From Parahalioglobus pacificus (GTDB lineage Bacteria > Pseudomonadota > Gammaproteobacteria > Pseudomonadales > Halieaceae): 64,000 bases of DNA. The translations under genes and the position numbers were made by a program. Numbering within the stretch: the stretch's first letter is position 1; the number at the start of each line of letters is the position of its first letter. A model generated the notes under the pieces. It did no database searches. It worked only from the letters and a program-made list of their open reading frames with translations, and had not been told where the DNA came from. The DNA is taken from positions 62,001-126,000 of the forward strand of contig NZ_BMYM01000003.1 of the NCBI RefSeq assembly GCF_014652275.1. Direction: 5' to 3'. Below are positions 37,271 to 47,280 of the stretch, piece after piece.

Positions 37271-38353
37271 TTAAAGGGTTTCTTGCTGTGTAGCCTCGGG
37301 CGTATCCGAGGGCTCTGGCCAGGCATTAATAATCGCTTTGATCAGGGTGGCCAAGGGAATCGCAAAGAACACGCCCCAAAGACCCCAGACGCCGCCAAAG
37401 AACAGAATCGCGACAATGATGGCCACCGGGTGCAGATTCACCGCCTCCGAAAACAGCAGAGGCACCAGGACGTTTCCGTCCAGCGCCTGGATAGCCAGAT
37501 AGACCCCAACCACGTAATAAAATTCACTGGTGAGACCAAACTGGAAGAAGCCCACCGCCACCACAGGAAGGGTAACGAGGGTTGCACCGACGTAGGGAAT
37601 GATTACCGACAACCCAACCAACAGCGCAAGCAGCGCCGTGTAGTTAAGGTTCAGCCAGGTAAAGGCAAGGTAGCTCACCACGCCAACAATCATCACCTCT
37701 ACCACCTTGCCCCGTGCGTAGTTGGACACTTGCTGGTCCATTTCACGCCATATCCGATTAAGTAGTGGCCGTTCTGCCGGCAGCATACTCACAAACCATT
37801 GGGTGAGGGTTTCCCGGTCTTTCAGGAAAAAGAAGACCAACAGCGGAATCAGGATCATGTACACCATGATGATGAACAGGCCCGGTATGCCCGCCAGCGA
37901 CCAGGTCACGATGCGCTGCCCCACACCGGCGAGCTCGCCTTGTGCAGCGGTGACAAATTGATTGACCTGGTTTGCGCTGATTAGCTCGGGGTAACGCTCC
38001 GGAAGAATGACCAGCAATTGGCGGCCCTGGTCGAACATCCGCGGTAGCTCGCCTGCCAGACTCACCAGCTGGCGCCAGGCCAGCGGCAATAACAGCAGGG
38101 TAATCGTGAAGAATGCGCCCACGAAGATGAGATACGTCAAGGCAACGCTAAGGCGAGGCGGCAAACCACTGCGCTGCAGCAGGTTAGCCACGCCCTGCAT
38201 CAGATAGGCCAACACCAGTGAGGCCAACAGGGGTGCCAGGATGTCGCCAATGGTCATGAGCAAGGCGACGCTGATCAACAGTAGGACCAGCAGGAGTATG
38301 GACTCCTCTTCAAACAGGTAGCGGCGGTACCACTTCTCCAGAACTTCCATCAT
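37271..38353 (-). CDS. AI-2E/PerM family membrane protein
   Basis: Integral membrane protein, 360 aa, with about eight hydrophobic segments. These include a paired N-terminal set, a long loop (about 95-140), and a conserved C-terminal pair holding the family signature around LPVVAVGFFQFG and NVLVPLLFSEAVNLHPVAIIVAILFFG (the latter quoted as landmarks only, in part). The family was named for a proposed AI-2 exporter but many members have other, unknown roles. The C-terminus is short and hydrophilic. It lies 17 bases upstream of the M16 gene and may be co-transcribed. Confidence 0.85.
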   Translation of the reverse strand: MMEVLEKWYRRYLFEEESILLLVLLLISVALLMTIGDILAPLLASLVLAYLMQGVANLLQRSGLPPRLSVALTYLIFVGAFFTITLLLLPLAWRQLVSLAGELPRMFDQGRQLLVILPERYPELISANQVNQFVTAAQGELAGVGQRIVTWSLAGIPGLFIIMVYMILIPLLVFFFLKDRETLTQWFVSMLPAERPLLNRIWREMDQQVSNYARGKVVEVMIVGVVSYLAFTWLNLNYTALLALLVGLSVIIPYVGATLVTLPVVAVGFFQFGLTSEFYYVVGVYLAIQALDGNVLVPLLFSEAVNLHPVAIIVAILFFGGVWGLWGVFFAIPLATLIKAIINAWPEPSDTPEATQQETL

Positions 38354-38371
38354 GGCGGCGTGCGTCCCTTC

Positions 38372-38605
38372 TCAGCGCTTCCTGATTATGTGAGTGTAGA
38401 TGCCATCTAATTCGTTGCTTTCCAGCAATGCGTGCCCGGACTGCTGGGCAAACACCTGAAAATCCCGAACGGACCCTTGATCCGTAGCTGTGACACGCAG
38501 GCACTGGCCCGCTTCCATGGCATTCAACGCACGCTTCGCCTTCAGTAGAGGCATGGGGCATGTTAGCCCGGTGGCATCGACATCGGTATCAATCTGGATC
38601 GTCAT
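38372..38605 (-). CDS. TusA-like sulfurtransferase
   Basis: Small SirA/TusA-fold protein, 77 aa from the ATG at 38605 (MTIQIDTDVD); the open frame extends 22 codons upstream without a good start. The reactive cysteine is Cys16 in LTCPMPLLKAKRAL, matching the CPxP pattern. TusA proteins carry persulfide sulfur for tRNA thiolation or other sulfur transfer. It is followed by the PerM-like gene. The 196 bases between this gene and bepA are a divergent promoter region. Confidence 0.82.
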   Translation of the reverse strand: MTIQIDTDVDATGLTCPMPLLKAKRALNAMEAGQCLRVTATDQGSVRDFQVFAQQSGHALLESNELDGIYTHIIRKR

Positions 38606-38801
38606 CGAGATAATGCTGTGTACTTCATTGGCGAAAGAGGATGAGTATATCGGCAACCGCAGCAGCACCAAAACCGGGGAACTCCGCGCAGCGTATCCAC
38701 TCTAAACCACCTCTGCGCGGTAACCGCGACAAGAGCGAATGCAGTACAATGGCAATCGTGGTTGCACATCAGCGGCCACCTGCCATTCACGAAACGAGAT
38801 T

Positions 38802-40262
38802 ATGCCCACCATCCTCCGATTCCTACGGCAATGCTGCCTGCCCCTACTGCTGGTGACTCTGTTAACGCCAGTAGCAGCGAGCAATGAGGAACTGAAACTG
38901 CCGAATCTGGGTGAGGCCAGCACCAGCCTCTACTCGGCGGAGTATGAGTACAACCTGGGGCGCAGTTGGCTGCGAATTTTCCGCTCCCAGGCGCCCACGG
39001 TTGATGACCCATTGATGTTCAGCTACCTGGAAAACCTGATCTTCGATCTGGTGAGCCACAGCCAGCTGCAGGACAGACGCATTGACCTTGTGGTGGTGGA
39101 CAACCCCAACATCAACGCCTTTGCCGTGCCCGGCGGTGTGATCGGTGTGCACAATGGGCTCCTGCTGTACGCCCAGACCGAAGACGAGCTGGCCACAGTG
39201 CTGGCCCACGAAATCGCGCACCTCAGCCAGCGACACTTTTCGCGCCGCGTCGAGTTCCAGCGCAACCAGACACCGATCAACCTGGCCGCCATGCTTACAG
39301 GCCTGGTATTGATGGCAACAGCGGGCGGGGATGCCGGCATGGCTGCGTTGTCTGCCGCGCAAGCCGCGGCTCAGGACTCTGCGCTGCGCTATAGCCGCAG
39401 TAATGAGGCGGAAGCGGACCGCGTGGGCATGCAGACTATGGTGGCGGCAGGACGCGACCCCTATGCGGCGCCGGCAATGTTCGAGCGCATGATGCAGGCC
39501 TCGCGCTACTCCAGCGGTAACCGTATTCCAGAGTTCCTGCGTACGCACCCACTGTCAGAAAACCGGGTGGCTGATACTCGCAACCGCGCAGCCCAGTACC
39601 CCAAGACCCCGCGCCCCGTGAGTCTTGATTACCAGTTGATGCGCGCACGTGCTGTTATGCAGCTTGCTGACACACCCGAGCAAGCCATCCAGCGTTTTCG
39701 CGGCGAGCTTGAAGGCAATCCTCGCTCCGCCGAGGCTGCGACTTACGGGCTGGTGCTTGCACTGACCGCGGGTGGACGCGCCGATGAGGCCAGCCTGGAG
39801 CTGGACGGCATATGGGGCAAAAATCGCGATCGGCTGGAATACATCATTGCCGACGCGGAGATAGACCTTGCCCGCGGCAATCCCGAAGCCGCCGTTGAAA
39901 AGCTGAAGCAACGCCTGGCGCTATCACCCGGCAACCACCCCCTGACAATGGCCTATGCCAACGCGCTAATGCAGAACCAGCAGTCGCACATTGCCGAGCA
40001 GGTACTGGTTGAGCAAAGCCGGCGACAAGCGAACGACCCTGCCCTGTGGTATCTGCTGGCGGAGGTTCAGGGCCTGTCGGGAAATATCGTGGGCTTACAC
40101 CAGAGCCGCGCCGAGTACTTCATTCTCAATGGCATTCTTACCCAGGCGGAAAAGCAGCTGAATTATGCACTGAAGTTGGTGCGCAATGATTACCACACCA
40201 GCGCGACCATCAATCAGCGCCTGCGTGACGTGGCGCAGATGCGCCAGCAGATGGAGTCTTAG
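38802..40262 (+). CDS. bepA: BepA-like M48 metalloprotease with TPR repeats
   Basis: Periplasmic zinc protease, 486 aa from the ATG at 38802 (MPTILRFLRQ), which gives a clear signal peptide ending near VAAS. The zinc motif HEIAH is at 136-140, with the third ligand in NEAEADRVGM. The second half is helical with tetratricopeptide repeats. This layout matches BepA/YfgC, which promotes LptD assembly and degrades misassembled outer-membrane proteins. It is divergent from tusA and convergent with nadA. Confidence 0.92.
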   Translation: MPTILRFLRQCCLPLLLVTLLTPVAASNEELKLPNLGEASTSLYSAEYEYNLGRSWLRIFRSQAPTVDDPLMFSYLENLIFDLVSHSQLQDRRIDLVVVDNPNINAFAVPGGVIGVHNGLLLYAQTEDELATVLAHEIAHLSQRHFSRRVEFQRNQTPINLAAMLTGLVLMATAGGDAGMAALSAAQAAAQDSALRYSRSNEAEADRVGMQTMVAAGRDPYAAPAMFERMMQASRYSSGNRIPEFLRTHPLSENRVADTRNRAAQYPKTPRPVSLDYQLMRARAVMQLADTPEQAIQRFRGELEGNPRSAEAATYGLVLALTAGGRADEASLELDGIWGKNRDRLEYIIADAEIDLARGNPEAAVEKLKQRLALSPGNHPLTMAYANALMQNQQSHIAEQVLVEQSRRQANDPALWYLLAEVQGLSGNIVGLHQSRAEYFILNGILTQAEKQLNYALKLVRNDYHTSATINQRLRDVAQMRQQMES

Positions 40263-40293
40263 AAAGTCCTGGTCGACACTGCTGCCCCAGCGC

Positions 40294-41343
40294 TTATTTT
40301 GCCGCGGCAAAATCCAGCATGCGGCGCAAGGGCACCATGGCCCGCTCGCCCAGCGCGGGATCAACAAAGATTTCGTTGTTGTTGCGGTCGAACACTTCGG
40401 CCAATGATTCCAACTCGTTCATTGCCATCCATGGGCAGTTAGCACAGCTGCGACAGGTTGCGCCCTCGCCTGCTGTGGGAGCAATGATGAACTCTTTATC
40501 GGGCGCCTGTTGCTGCAGCTTGTAGAAGATGCCCTGATCGGTAGCTACGATGAACTGTTTGTTGGGCAGCGTTTGCGCAGCCTTGATGATTTGCGTGGTT
40601 GAGCCCACGCTGTCGGCGAGCGCGATGACCGACTGGGGTGATTCGGGATGCACCAGCACGGCCGCCTCTGGATAGACCTTTTTGAGATCTTCAATGCCGC
40701 GCGCCTTGAACTCCTCATGCACGATACAGGCCCCGTCCCACATGAGGATGTCGGCCCCTGATTCGCGCCTGACATAGTCACCCAGGTGACGGTCGGGCGC
40801 CCAAATGATCGCCTTACCCTCGTCTGCCAGGTGTTCGGCGACATCCAGCGCAATGCTGGAGGTCACCACCCAATCGGCACGGGCTTTAACAGCGGCAGAG
40901 GTATTGGCGTACACAACCACCGTGCGGTCCGGGTGCTGGTCACAGAACGCGGAGAACTCGTCAATCGGGCAACCAAGGTCCAGCGAGCAGGTCGCCTCCA
41001 GCGTTGGCATCAGCACGCGCTTGTTGGGCGTGAGAATCTTCGCGGTTTCGCCCATGAACTTCACACCACACACGATCAGGGTTTCAGCTGGATGATCGTG
41101 ACCAAAGCGCGCCATTTCCAATGAATCAGACACACAGCCACCGGTCTCTTCTGCCAATGCCTGAATGGCCGGCGCCGTGTAGTAGTGGGCAACCAACACC
41201 GCATTCTCTGCCTCAAGCCGCGCCTTGATGCGTGACTTCAGTGCTTCTTCCTGCTCAGGTGTGAGCTGCTTTTCCTGGGCCGAATCCAAGTGCACTTGCA
41301 CCTGTTGGCGGATGATCTCGAGTTTGTCTGCGGCGATGCTCAT
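40294..41343 (-). CDS. nadA: Quinolinate synthase
   Basis: NadA condenses iminoaspartate with dihydroxyacetone phosphate in de novo NAD synthesis, 349 aa. It is a 4Fe-4S enzyme; cysteines in [19 protein letters not shown] and CRSCANCPW are in the regions that carry the cluster ligands. [19 protein letters not shown] near residue 51 and [12 protein letters not shown] are family landmarks. It is a stand-alone gene here; nadB and nadC are not adjacent. Confidence 0.97.
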   Translation of the reverse strand: MSIAADKLEIIRQQVQVHLDSAQEKQLTPEQEEALKSRIKARLEAENAVLVAHYYTAPAIQALAEETGGCVSDSLEMARFGHDHPAETLIVCGVKFMGETAKILTPNKRVLMPTLEATCSLDLGCPIDEFSAFCDQHPDRTVVVYANTSAAVKARADWVVTSSIALDVAEHLADEGKAIIWAPDRHLGDYVRRESGADILMWDGACIVHEEFKARGIEDLKKVYPEAAVLVHPESPQSVIALADSVGSTTQIIKAAQTLPNKQFIVATDQGIFYKLQQQAPDKEFIIAPTAGEGATCRSCANCPWMAMNELESLAEVFDRNNNEIFVDPALGERAMVPLRRMLDFAAAK

Positions 41344-41404
41344 GTAACGCGTTGGGTAGTACTAAAACGGGGGCGAGAGTCTAGCACAATCCCTCCGGCG
41401 CCAA

Positions 41405-43390
41405 TCACCCCGCGGGGGTATACCAGATGGGCGAACTCCAGGCGCGCTCCTGAATGACCGGGTCCATAAAGGGCGAGTCGCAATCAGCGGGACGCTCGTC
41501 CTCGGGGAGCTGCAAACACTGGTGCGCTGTGTAGCGGCAACTCGGGTTTTCCACGGCTCTCAGGTAATACACCGCCGAGGTACCGGCATCGAACTCCGGG
41601 TCGCGCCAGACCGCGCACAACTGCGCGAAACCTTCGCCTTTGGGCCTGCAATCCGCAGGATCAACGCTAGCACCGTTATTGGGGTTACCTGCTACATCAA
41701 ATACGCGCTGGTGATGATTGCCCTGTGCATCTGCCCAGCCCTTCACGACTTGAAGTCGCTGTAAGGGCACTCCCGGCAAAGCGTCCGTGCCAGGGTCGGC
41801 AGCGGCAGCCACCAGGAAGACAGGCTCGCTCGCCTGCTTGGGCGGCAAGTCTTGCCCCATGGCGACGCCCGTTTCGTAGGCAAGCGCAATACGCTGCGGT
41901 GACTCACAGGTGTCGGCGTGGATATCCCAGCCTCCGAAGAAACGCGGCTGTATGCGAGGACCACTGGTGCCAAACACTTCTCGCCGCTTCAGCGCATCGA
42001 AGATACTGTCGCGCGAATTGGACTCGGCCCACACACCAATAATTCCACCAGGGCCATTGCTCGCGTTACCGGGAATCGCACGGTCAAACTGCACCCTCTG
42101 CAACGCGCTGCTGTCTGCCTCGCCCAGATGCCCCGGGAAGTTGCGCTCATTCACCGCGCCGGGAATACCGTTGTGGGTATCCGTGCTGGCCGACAGCCCC
42201 ACCTTGAACGGATTTACTCCGAGGCGCTGCTCCTCTTTCAATCCTTCAATAAGGGCATAGCGCACATAGCTGTTGCGGGTTAAGCAGTCGGGCCCTAGAT
42301 GCGGTACCCAATCCGCCAGCGGTCCGGCGTAACAGCTGCCCACCTCTTCGTTCTCACCCACCGTGCTGGTGAAGGCGAAACCTTCAAACTTTTCGAAATT
42401 GCAGAGCTCATCCTCGCCGCCCAAAACACCTGCCAGCCCATTGCGGCATTCCGAATCGCCCTTGTGCTGCATGATCTCCACCACCGGCTCCAGGCGCGCG
42501 CGCAGCGCCGCTCTTTGAACCTGCTCGTCAATGCTGGATGCCCCGGGGTAATCCACGGCAAACATACGTCCGTTGCTGATGTTGGAGTTGTGCGGAATAG
42601 CCAGGCTCTCACAGCCGGTGTCGCTGTCATTGCAGTGGGTCTCCAACAGGCGCCACAAATCCCACTCCCGATGAGCCTCCAGATAGGAAATGGGCCGCTG
42701 CGGCACGGTTGCGTTTCGGAAAATCACATTGCGATGCAGGTTAGACCCCATGCGGAAGGAGCTGTATTCATAGGCCACAAAGGTGGTGCGTTCACAGTGG
42801 CTGCTGTGATCCTGGTGCGCCTCTGCTGCAGCGATAGTGGATTCCCACACCCGCTCGGCACGTTGGCCGCAACGCTCGCCATCCGCCTCACAGGTGTCTA
42901 CATCACGGGAGGAAAAAGGGCTCATGATGCGCATGACCAGAGCAGGTGCCCGCCCTTCCCCACTGCGCATGACTTCGCAAAATCCCGAGGCATAGCCGGG
43001 TGACTGGGGATCATTACAGATTGCCTGCTCCCCCAAAAACTCTGCGTGGTCGGTAACCGCGGCAAAATCCAGCGGCCGCTCCAAGCGCACTTCGCGTTCG
43101 GGCTCGCCCACTCCGCCCGGAAGGTTGACCGCACCGCCAAAGGCATAGCGATAAGCGTCGGACGGCATCACCTGCACACCGAAATTCCAGGCGTCACTGG
43201 ACAGCGATGTGTGCACATGGAGATCGCCCCATAATGCGCGCCGCTCAGGCTGAACATCAGCGCAGGGCACGCTGACTTGCTGCGCATAGGATTGAACGGC
43301 AAACACCGATTCAGGCGGTGGTTCTGCACCACATCCTGCCATAGCAACAAGCGGAAAAATGACTAGGGCTGCTGGATTACGCACGTTCAC
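41405..43390 (-). CDS. DUF3604 (PHP-like) lipoprotein
   Basis: DUF3604 protein, 661 aa from a GTG at 43390. The lipobox MAGC (Cys20) predicts a lipoprotein. A PHP-type metal motif GDLHVHTSLS places His58 and His60 early, and FAAVTDHAEFLGE follows, as in metal-dependent phosphoesterases. DUF3604 proteins are widespread in marine bacteria with no agreed function. Many cysteines (such as HCERTTF, CNDSDTGCESLA, CFV-free pairs near the C-terminus) suggest disulfides outside the cytoplasm. It is divergent from the c-di-GMP gene pair across a 255-base gap. Confidence 0.85.
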   Translation of the reverse strand: MNVRNPAALVIFPLVAMAGCGAEPPPESVFAVQSYAQQVSVPCADVQPERRALWGDLHVHTSLSSDAWNFGVQVMPSDAYRYAFGGAVNLPGGVGEPEREVRLERPLDFAAVTDHAEFLGEQAICNDPQSPGYASGFCEVMRSGEGRAPALVMRIMSPFSSRDVDTCEADGERCGQRAERVWESTIAAAEAHQDHSSHCERTTFVAYEYSSFRMGSNLHRNVIFRNATVPQRPISYLEAHREWDLWRLLETHCNDSDTGCESLAIPHNSNISNGRMFAVDYPGASSIDEQVQRAALRARLEPVVEIMQHKGDSECRNGLAGVLGGEDELCNFEKFEGFAFTSTVGENEEVGSCYAGPLADWVPHLGPDCLTRNSYVRYALIEGLKEEQRLGVNPFKVGLSASTDTHNGIPGAVNERNFPGHLGEADSSALQRVQFDRAIPGNASNGPGGIIGVWAESNSRDSIFDALKRREVFGTSGPRIQPRFFGGWDIHADTCESPQRIALAYETGVAMGQDLPPKQASEPVFLVAAAADPGTDALPGVPLQRLQVVKGWADAQGNHHQRVFDVAGNPNNGASVDPADCRPKGEGFAQLCAVWRDPEFDAGTSAVYYLRAVENPSCRYTAHQCLQLPEDERPADCDSPFMDPVIQERAWSSPIWYTPAG

Positions 43391-43564
43391 TCCGTGGGTT
43401 CGCGACAGTACCCAGACAGACTACTGCGACCCGGCGGCCTCGCCATGTCGCCCAGGGCCAATATTCGGGGACCACCAACAACAGTTGACTAGCCAAATTT
43501 TTCACAAAAGCTGACTAGAATTCTGCTCAGTTATTCCGTATAACTCGCTGTATTATAAAGAAAA

Positions 43565-43604
43565 CGGCATTTTGTGCCGCGAGCGACCGGGTGAGACTGG
43601 TCGC
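43565..43604 (+). other. Two consecutive hairpins in the leader of a GGDEF-EAL gene
   Basis: CGGCA/TGCCG (43565-43569 and 43575-43579, 5-base loop) is followed after three bases by GCGACC/GGTCGC (43583-43588 and 43599-43604, 10-base loop). The pair ends 41 bases before the GTG start. No match to a GEMM c-di-GMP riboswitch core was recognised. The remaining 43391-43564 is AT-rich toward the gene and probably holds the divergent promoters, but no confident -10/-35 pair was found. Confidence 0.4.
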
Positions 43605-43645
43605 CATTGTCCGAGCAGGACTTTTATGACCACACGGGGCTTTGA

Positions 43646-45352
43646 GTGAGCAGGCATAGCATTTCCATTATCTCGGATCAGCCCGAGGACCATCGCCTGC
43701 TGGCCGACTGCCTGGCCCGAGCCGTCCCCAACCGTTTTGATATTGTCTCCGCCGACGCACTGCTGCGGCCGGTGGAAGTGCTGGCAGACCCCGGCGTTGA
43801 CGCACTGATCATGGCCGATGGCGCACAAACCGATTACATACTGCGCCTGGCACAGAAGCACCACAGCAACCTGCCTATTATCCTGCTGGTAGAGCGCGAT
43901 GACCCCGACACGGTGGCTTACTTTCGCACCCTGGGTGCCCAGGACTGCCTAGCCCGCAGTCAGGTGGACGATCATCTGTTACACCGGGTGCTCGACTACA
44001 GCATTCAACTGCGCGAGGCGCGCCAGCACATATCGGCGCTGTCCAATCGCGATACCCTCACCGGCGCACTGAATCGCAGCGGCTTCCGTTCGCACCTGGA
44101 TTTAGCAATGGAACGGGCGAGCAAGCTGGAATTCAACACGGCCCTGCTCTACATCAACATCGATCAGTTCGCCAATATCAATGTGCATCATGGCGAAAAC
44201 GCGGGCGACGACCTGATTCGCACACTGGCCCGGCGCATCACGAACAAGTTGCGCAACAGTGACAGCCTCGCCAGGCTGGGCGGTGATGAGTTCGCGGTGA
44301 TACTGGAAGATGTAGCAACGTCATCGGACGTGGAGCAGATCGCCACCAAGATTTTGCGCGCCGTCTCGGAGCCGCTGAGCCTGGGTGATCAACAGGTATC
44401 GGTCGATGCCAGCATCGGCGCGGCGACGTATCCCCAGGACGCCGAAGACGCCGCTGAAATTATTGACCACGCGCGCAGCGCCATGCTGCAGGCCAAAGCA
44501 GCCGGCGGCAGCCGTTGCATCCAGTTCAGCCACAAGCTGGAATTTGATACGGCGGGCAACACCTCGCTGGCGGCGGAACTGCGAGCAGCAGTGCGCAAAA
44601 ACCAATTTGAGCTGCACTACCAGCCGCGTATTGATGTGGATTCGGGTGAGCTTCGCGGCCTGGAAGCCTTGTTGCGCTGGAATCACCCCGAACGCGGCCT
44701 GCTGTGCCCCGGCGAGTTCATCGCCACCTGTGACGACCTGGGACTGCTTAAAACCATCGGTTACCAGGTGATTCAGCATGCCTGCTCGGCCCAGGTGTGG
44801 TTGGCGCAACAGGGCATGGAAGACGTTGACGTTGCCGTGAACATCTCCTTCAGCCAGATACAGGACGACCGCTTCGTGGCGTTGGTGAAAGACATTCTTT
44901 CGCACACCGGCGCCAACCCGCAGCGCATGGAAATGGAGCTCACCGAAAGCACCATTCTCAAGAGCCCCGACGCCATCAAGGCCTGCATGGATGAGCTGAG
45001 GTTGCTGGGCGTGTCGTTCTCGCTGGATGACTTTGGCACCGGCTTCTCGCAGCTATCCCACCTCACCGACCTGCCCATCTCTGCACTGAAGATCGACTCG
45101 TGTTTTGTGCGCGATGTGCCGCATAACGCCCAGCAAGTGGCGATTTGCACCATGATCATTGAGATGGCGCGCCGCCTGAACATGCCGGTTATCGCCGAAG
45201 GCGTAGAAACCTACGAGCAGCTCCAGTTCCTGCGCGAGAACCAGTGCGAACAGGTGCAGGGTTTCTACTACAGCCCCGCCATCCCCTTGCAGCGCCTGCC
45301 GCGATTTGTGCAGGAACAGCGCTATAAGCGCAGTGAACGACTACTGTCCTGA
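43646..45352 (+). CDS. c-di-GMP signalling protein with receiver-like, GGDEF and EAL domains
   Basis: A 568-aa protein from a GTG. The N-terminal 120 residues look like a receiver fold but have Asp at ALIMADG rather than a clear phosphorylation site. The GGDEF signature is intact at 212-216, yet the upstream substrate loop reads YINIDQFANINVHHGENAGD, without the usual FK and ND, so cyclase activity may be weak. The EAL domain appears complete: EAL at 340-342, ELTES, DDFGTGFSQL and EGVETYEQL. A net phosphodiesterase role is likely. It is followed by a second GGDEF-EAL gene after 89 bases. Confidence 0.9.
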   Translation: MSRHSISIISDQPEDHRLLADCLARAVPNRFDIVSADALLRPVEVLADPGVDALIMADGAQTDYILRLAQKHHSNLPIILLVERDDPDTVAYFRTLGAQDCLARSQVDDHLLHRVLDYSIQLREARQHISALSNRDTLTGALNRSGFRSHLDLAMERASKLEFNTALLYINIDQFANINVHHGENAGDDLIRTLARRITNKLRNSDSLARLGGDEFAVILEDVATSSDVEQIATKILRAVSEPLSLGDQQVSVDASIGAATYPQDAEDAAEIIDHARSAMLQAKAAGGSRCIQFSHKLEFDTAGNTSLAAELRAAVRKNQFELHYQPRIDVDSGELRGLEALLRWNHPERGLLCPGEFIATCDDLGLLKTIGYQVIQHACSAQVWLAQQGMEDVDVAVNISFSQIQDDRFVALVKDILSHTGANPQRMEMELTESTILKSPDAIKACMDELRLLGVSFSLDDFGTGFSQLSHLTDLPISALKIDSCFVRDVPHNAQQVAICTMIIEMARRLNMPVIAEGVETYEQLQFLRENQCEQVQGFYYSPAIPLQRLPRFVQEQRYKRSERLLS

Positions 45353-45382
45353 CAATCCGCCAAAAACACGGATCAACACTGT

Positions 45383-45406
45383 GCTACCCGCCAGAGCGGT
45401 GGTAGC
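45383..45406 (+). terminator. Hairpin between the two GGDEF-EAL genes
   Basis: GCTACC (45383-45388) and GGTAGC (45401-45406) form a 6-bp stem, followed by CTTCTTG. It lies 31 bases after the first gene's stop. The T content after it is low, so it may only attenuate transcription into the second gene. Confidence 0.35.
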
Positions 45407-45441
45407 CTTCTTGACATCTTAATTCGACAACCGTTTTCCGT

Positions 45442-47280
45442 ATGGCAACAGGCGGCATCTTCCAGAAGCGCGCAAAAGTACTGGTGAGTGACGACGACCA
45501 GAACGTGCGTATGCTCACGCGCCAGTGCCTGGAAGCGGAAGACATGACCGTTATTGAGGCCGCCGACGGGATAGAGGCGCTGGAGATGTTCGTGAACGAG
45601 CGTCCAGACCTTGTATTCCTTGACGTTGAAATGCCTGGCATGACGGGACTGGAAGTGTGCCGGCGCATTCGCGCCATGCCTCGCGGTGAGTCGGTGCCCA
45701 TTATGATTGTAACCGGCTCTGACGATAGGGAATCGATCGATCAGGGGTTTGACGCCGGCGCCACCCAATACAAAACCAAGCCTGTGAACTGGTCGCTACT
45801 GGGCCGGGATGTGCAGTACATGCTGCGCGCCAGTGATGCGTTTAACTCGTTGAAGCGCCAGGAAGACCGGCTGCGTTATCTGGCCTATTACGACCCGCTC
45901 ACCTCACTGCCCAACCGACGCAGCTTTAACGAGCAGCTCAACCGCATTCTGCGCCGATGCCAGCGCAAGGGCACGGGCGCCGCCCTGCTCTTTATCGACC
46001 TGGATCATTTCAAACGCATTAATGATTCCATTGGGCATGGCCGCGGTGACCGCCTGCTGGTGGAGATTGCGAAACGGTTGACGCTGGAGCTGCGCGAAGA
46101 CGACTCCATTAATTACTACAGCGACCAAACCGCCGAAGACATTGAAGCCATGGAGGGTAGGCCCACCGAGATCGCCCGACTGGGCGGTGACGAATTTACC
46201 GTAGTGCTCTCGGAAATTGACGATGTGCATGCGGTAGAAGTAGTGGCAAAACGAATTCTCGCCACACTGTCTGAGCCCATTCCGCTGCAGTCGCATAACC
46301 CGGTGGTAACGCCCAGTATCGGCATCGCCATGTACCCGCAGGACGGTAACTATCCCGACATTCTGGTGCGCAATGCCGACACGGCGATGTACGCAGCAAA
46401 AGCGGAAGGCCGCGCCTGTTATCGCTTCTACAACGAGGAAATGAACGCTCGCTCAATCGAAGAGCTCAAGATGGAAGAAGAGCTGCGCGAAGCGATGCGC
46501 GCTGACCAGTTGGAACTGCGCTACCAGCCACAGATTGAGGTGAGCACGGGCCGGGTGATCAGCATGGAGGCGCTGGTGCGCTGGAAGCACCCGGTGAGAG
46601 GAATCATTTCGCCCGGGTTGTTTATTCCAGTTGCTGAGCGTACGGGGCTGATCATCGAGCTGGGTAGCTGGGTGTTGGCCGAAGTAGCGCGCGACTGCTT
46701 GCACTGGGACTCGCTGAATGTGCCCCCGTTCCGGGTGGGAATTAACATCTCGCCCCTGCAGTTCAACCAGCCCAATCTCACGTCATACATTGGGGATGTG
46801 CTGTCCAGTTCCGGCCTCAGCCCAGAGCGCATTGAGCTGGAGCTGACCGAAAGCGCAATTATGACGGATGCGGAAACTAATATTGAGAAACTGCAGGAAT
46901 TGAAGGCACTGGGACTGGCGCTGGCAGTAGACGACTTTGGTACCGGTTATTCATCGCTAAACTACCTAAGGCGCTTCCCGATCGACACGCTCAAAATCGA
47001 CCAGAGCTTCGTGATGGGTTTAAACAGCACCGACGGGGCCGCGATCGTGGATGCGATTCTGGCCCTGGCCAAGACGCTGAACATGCGCTCCATCGCGGAG
47101 GGCATAGAAACGGCAGAGCAACTGCGCTATCTCGCCCAGCGCGGATGCGACTACCTGCAGGGGTACTACTTTGCGCGCCCGCTTTACCCCGAAGATGTGC
47201 CGGGCATACTCCAGCAGGACTTCTCTGTGGATATACAGCGCGCAATGAATGGCCGAACCGAGTTACACGCCAGCGGATGA
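45442..47280 (+). CDS. Response regulator with GGDEF and EAL output domains
   Basis: A 612-aa protein with REC (about 10-125), GGDEF and EAL domains. The receiver has acidic residues in VSDDDQ, the phospho-acceptor Asp61 in FLDVEMPG, and Lys in YKTKPVN. The GGDEF domain keeps FIDLDHFKRINDSIGH and GGDEF at 248-252, with an insertion of roughly 20 residues just before the signature. EAL lies at 376-378 with ELTES and DDFGTGYSSL. Both activities look intact, so it may switch c-di-GMP levels on phosphorylation. Its stop overlaps the start of the downstream protease gene (ATGA), linking c-di-GMP control and the protease in one transcript. Confidence 0.93.
   Translation: MATGGIFQKRAKVLVSDDDQNVRMLTRQCLEAEDMTVIEAADGIEALEMFVNERPDLVFLDVEMPGMTGLEVCRRIRAMPRGESVPIMIVTGSDDRESIDQGFDAGATQYKTKPVNWSLLGRDVQYMLRASDAFNSLKRQEDRLRYLAYYDPLTSLPNRRSFNEQLNRILRRCQRKGTGAALLFIDLDHFKRINDSIGHGRGDRLLVEIAKRLTLELREDDSINYYSDQTAEDIEAMEGRPTEIARLGGDEFTVVLSEIDDVHAVEVVAKRILATLSEPIPLQSHNPVVTPSIGIAMYPQDGNYPDILVRNADTAMYAAKAEGRACYRFYNEEMNARSIEELKMEEELREAMRADQLELRYQPQIEVSTGRVISMEALVRWKHPVRGIISPGLFIPVAERTGLIIELGSWVLAEVARDCLHWDSLNVPPFRVGINISPLQFNQPNLTSYIGDVLSSSGLSPERIELELTESAIMTDAETNIEKLQELKALGLALAVDDFGTGYSSLNYLRRFPIDTLKIDQSFVMGLNSTDGAAIVDAILALAKTLNMRSIAEGIETAEQLRYLAQRGCDYLQGYYFARPLYPEDVPGILQQDFSVDIQRAMNGRTELHASG

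Noticed and set aside
38862-39548. 228-aa minus-strand frame opposite bepA
   Set aside because: Low-complexity His/Val-rich translation that mirrors a conserved protease gene; no homology recognised.
40296-40313. 18-bp palindrome ATTTTGCCGCGGCAAAAT as a terminator between bepA and nadA
   Set aside because: It lies inside the last nadA codons and has T before and A after the stem on both strands, the reverse of an intrinsic terminator.
43391-43645. Sigma-70 promoter TTGACT near 43490 with TAGAAT downstream
   Set aside because: The spacing between the two boxes is about 25 bases, too long for a standard promoter.
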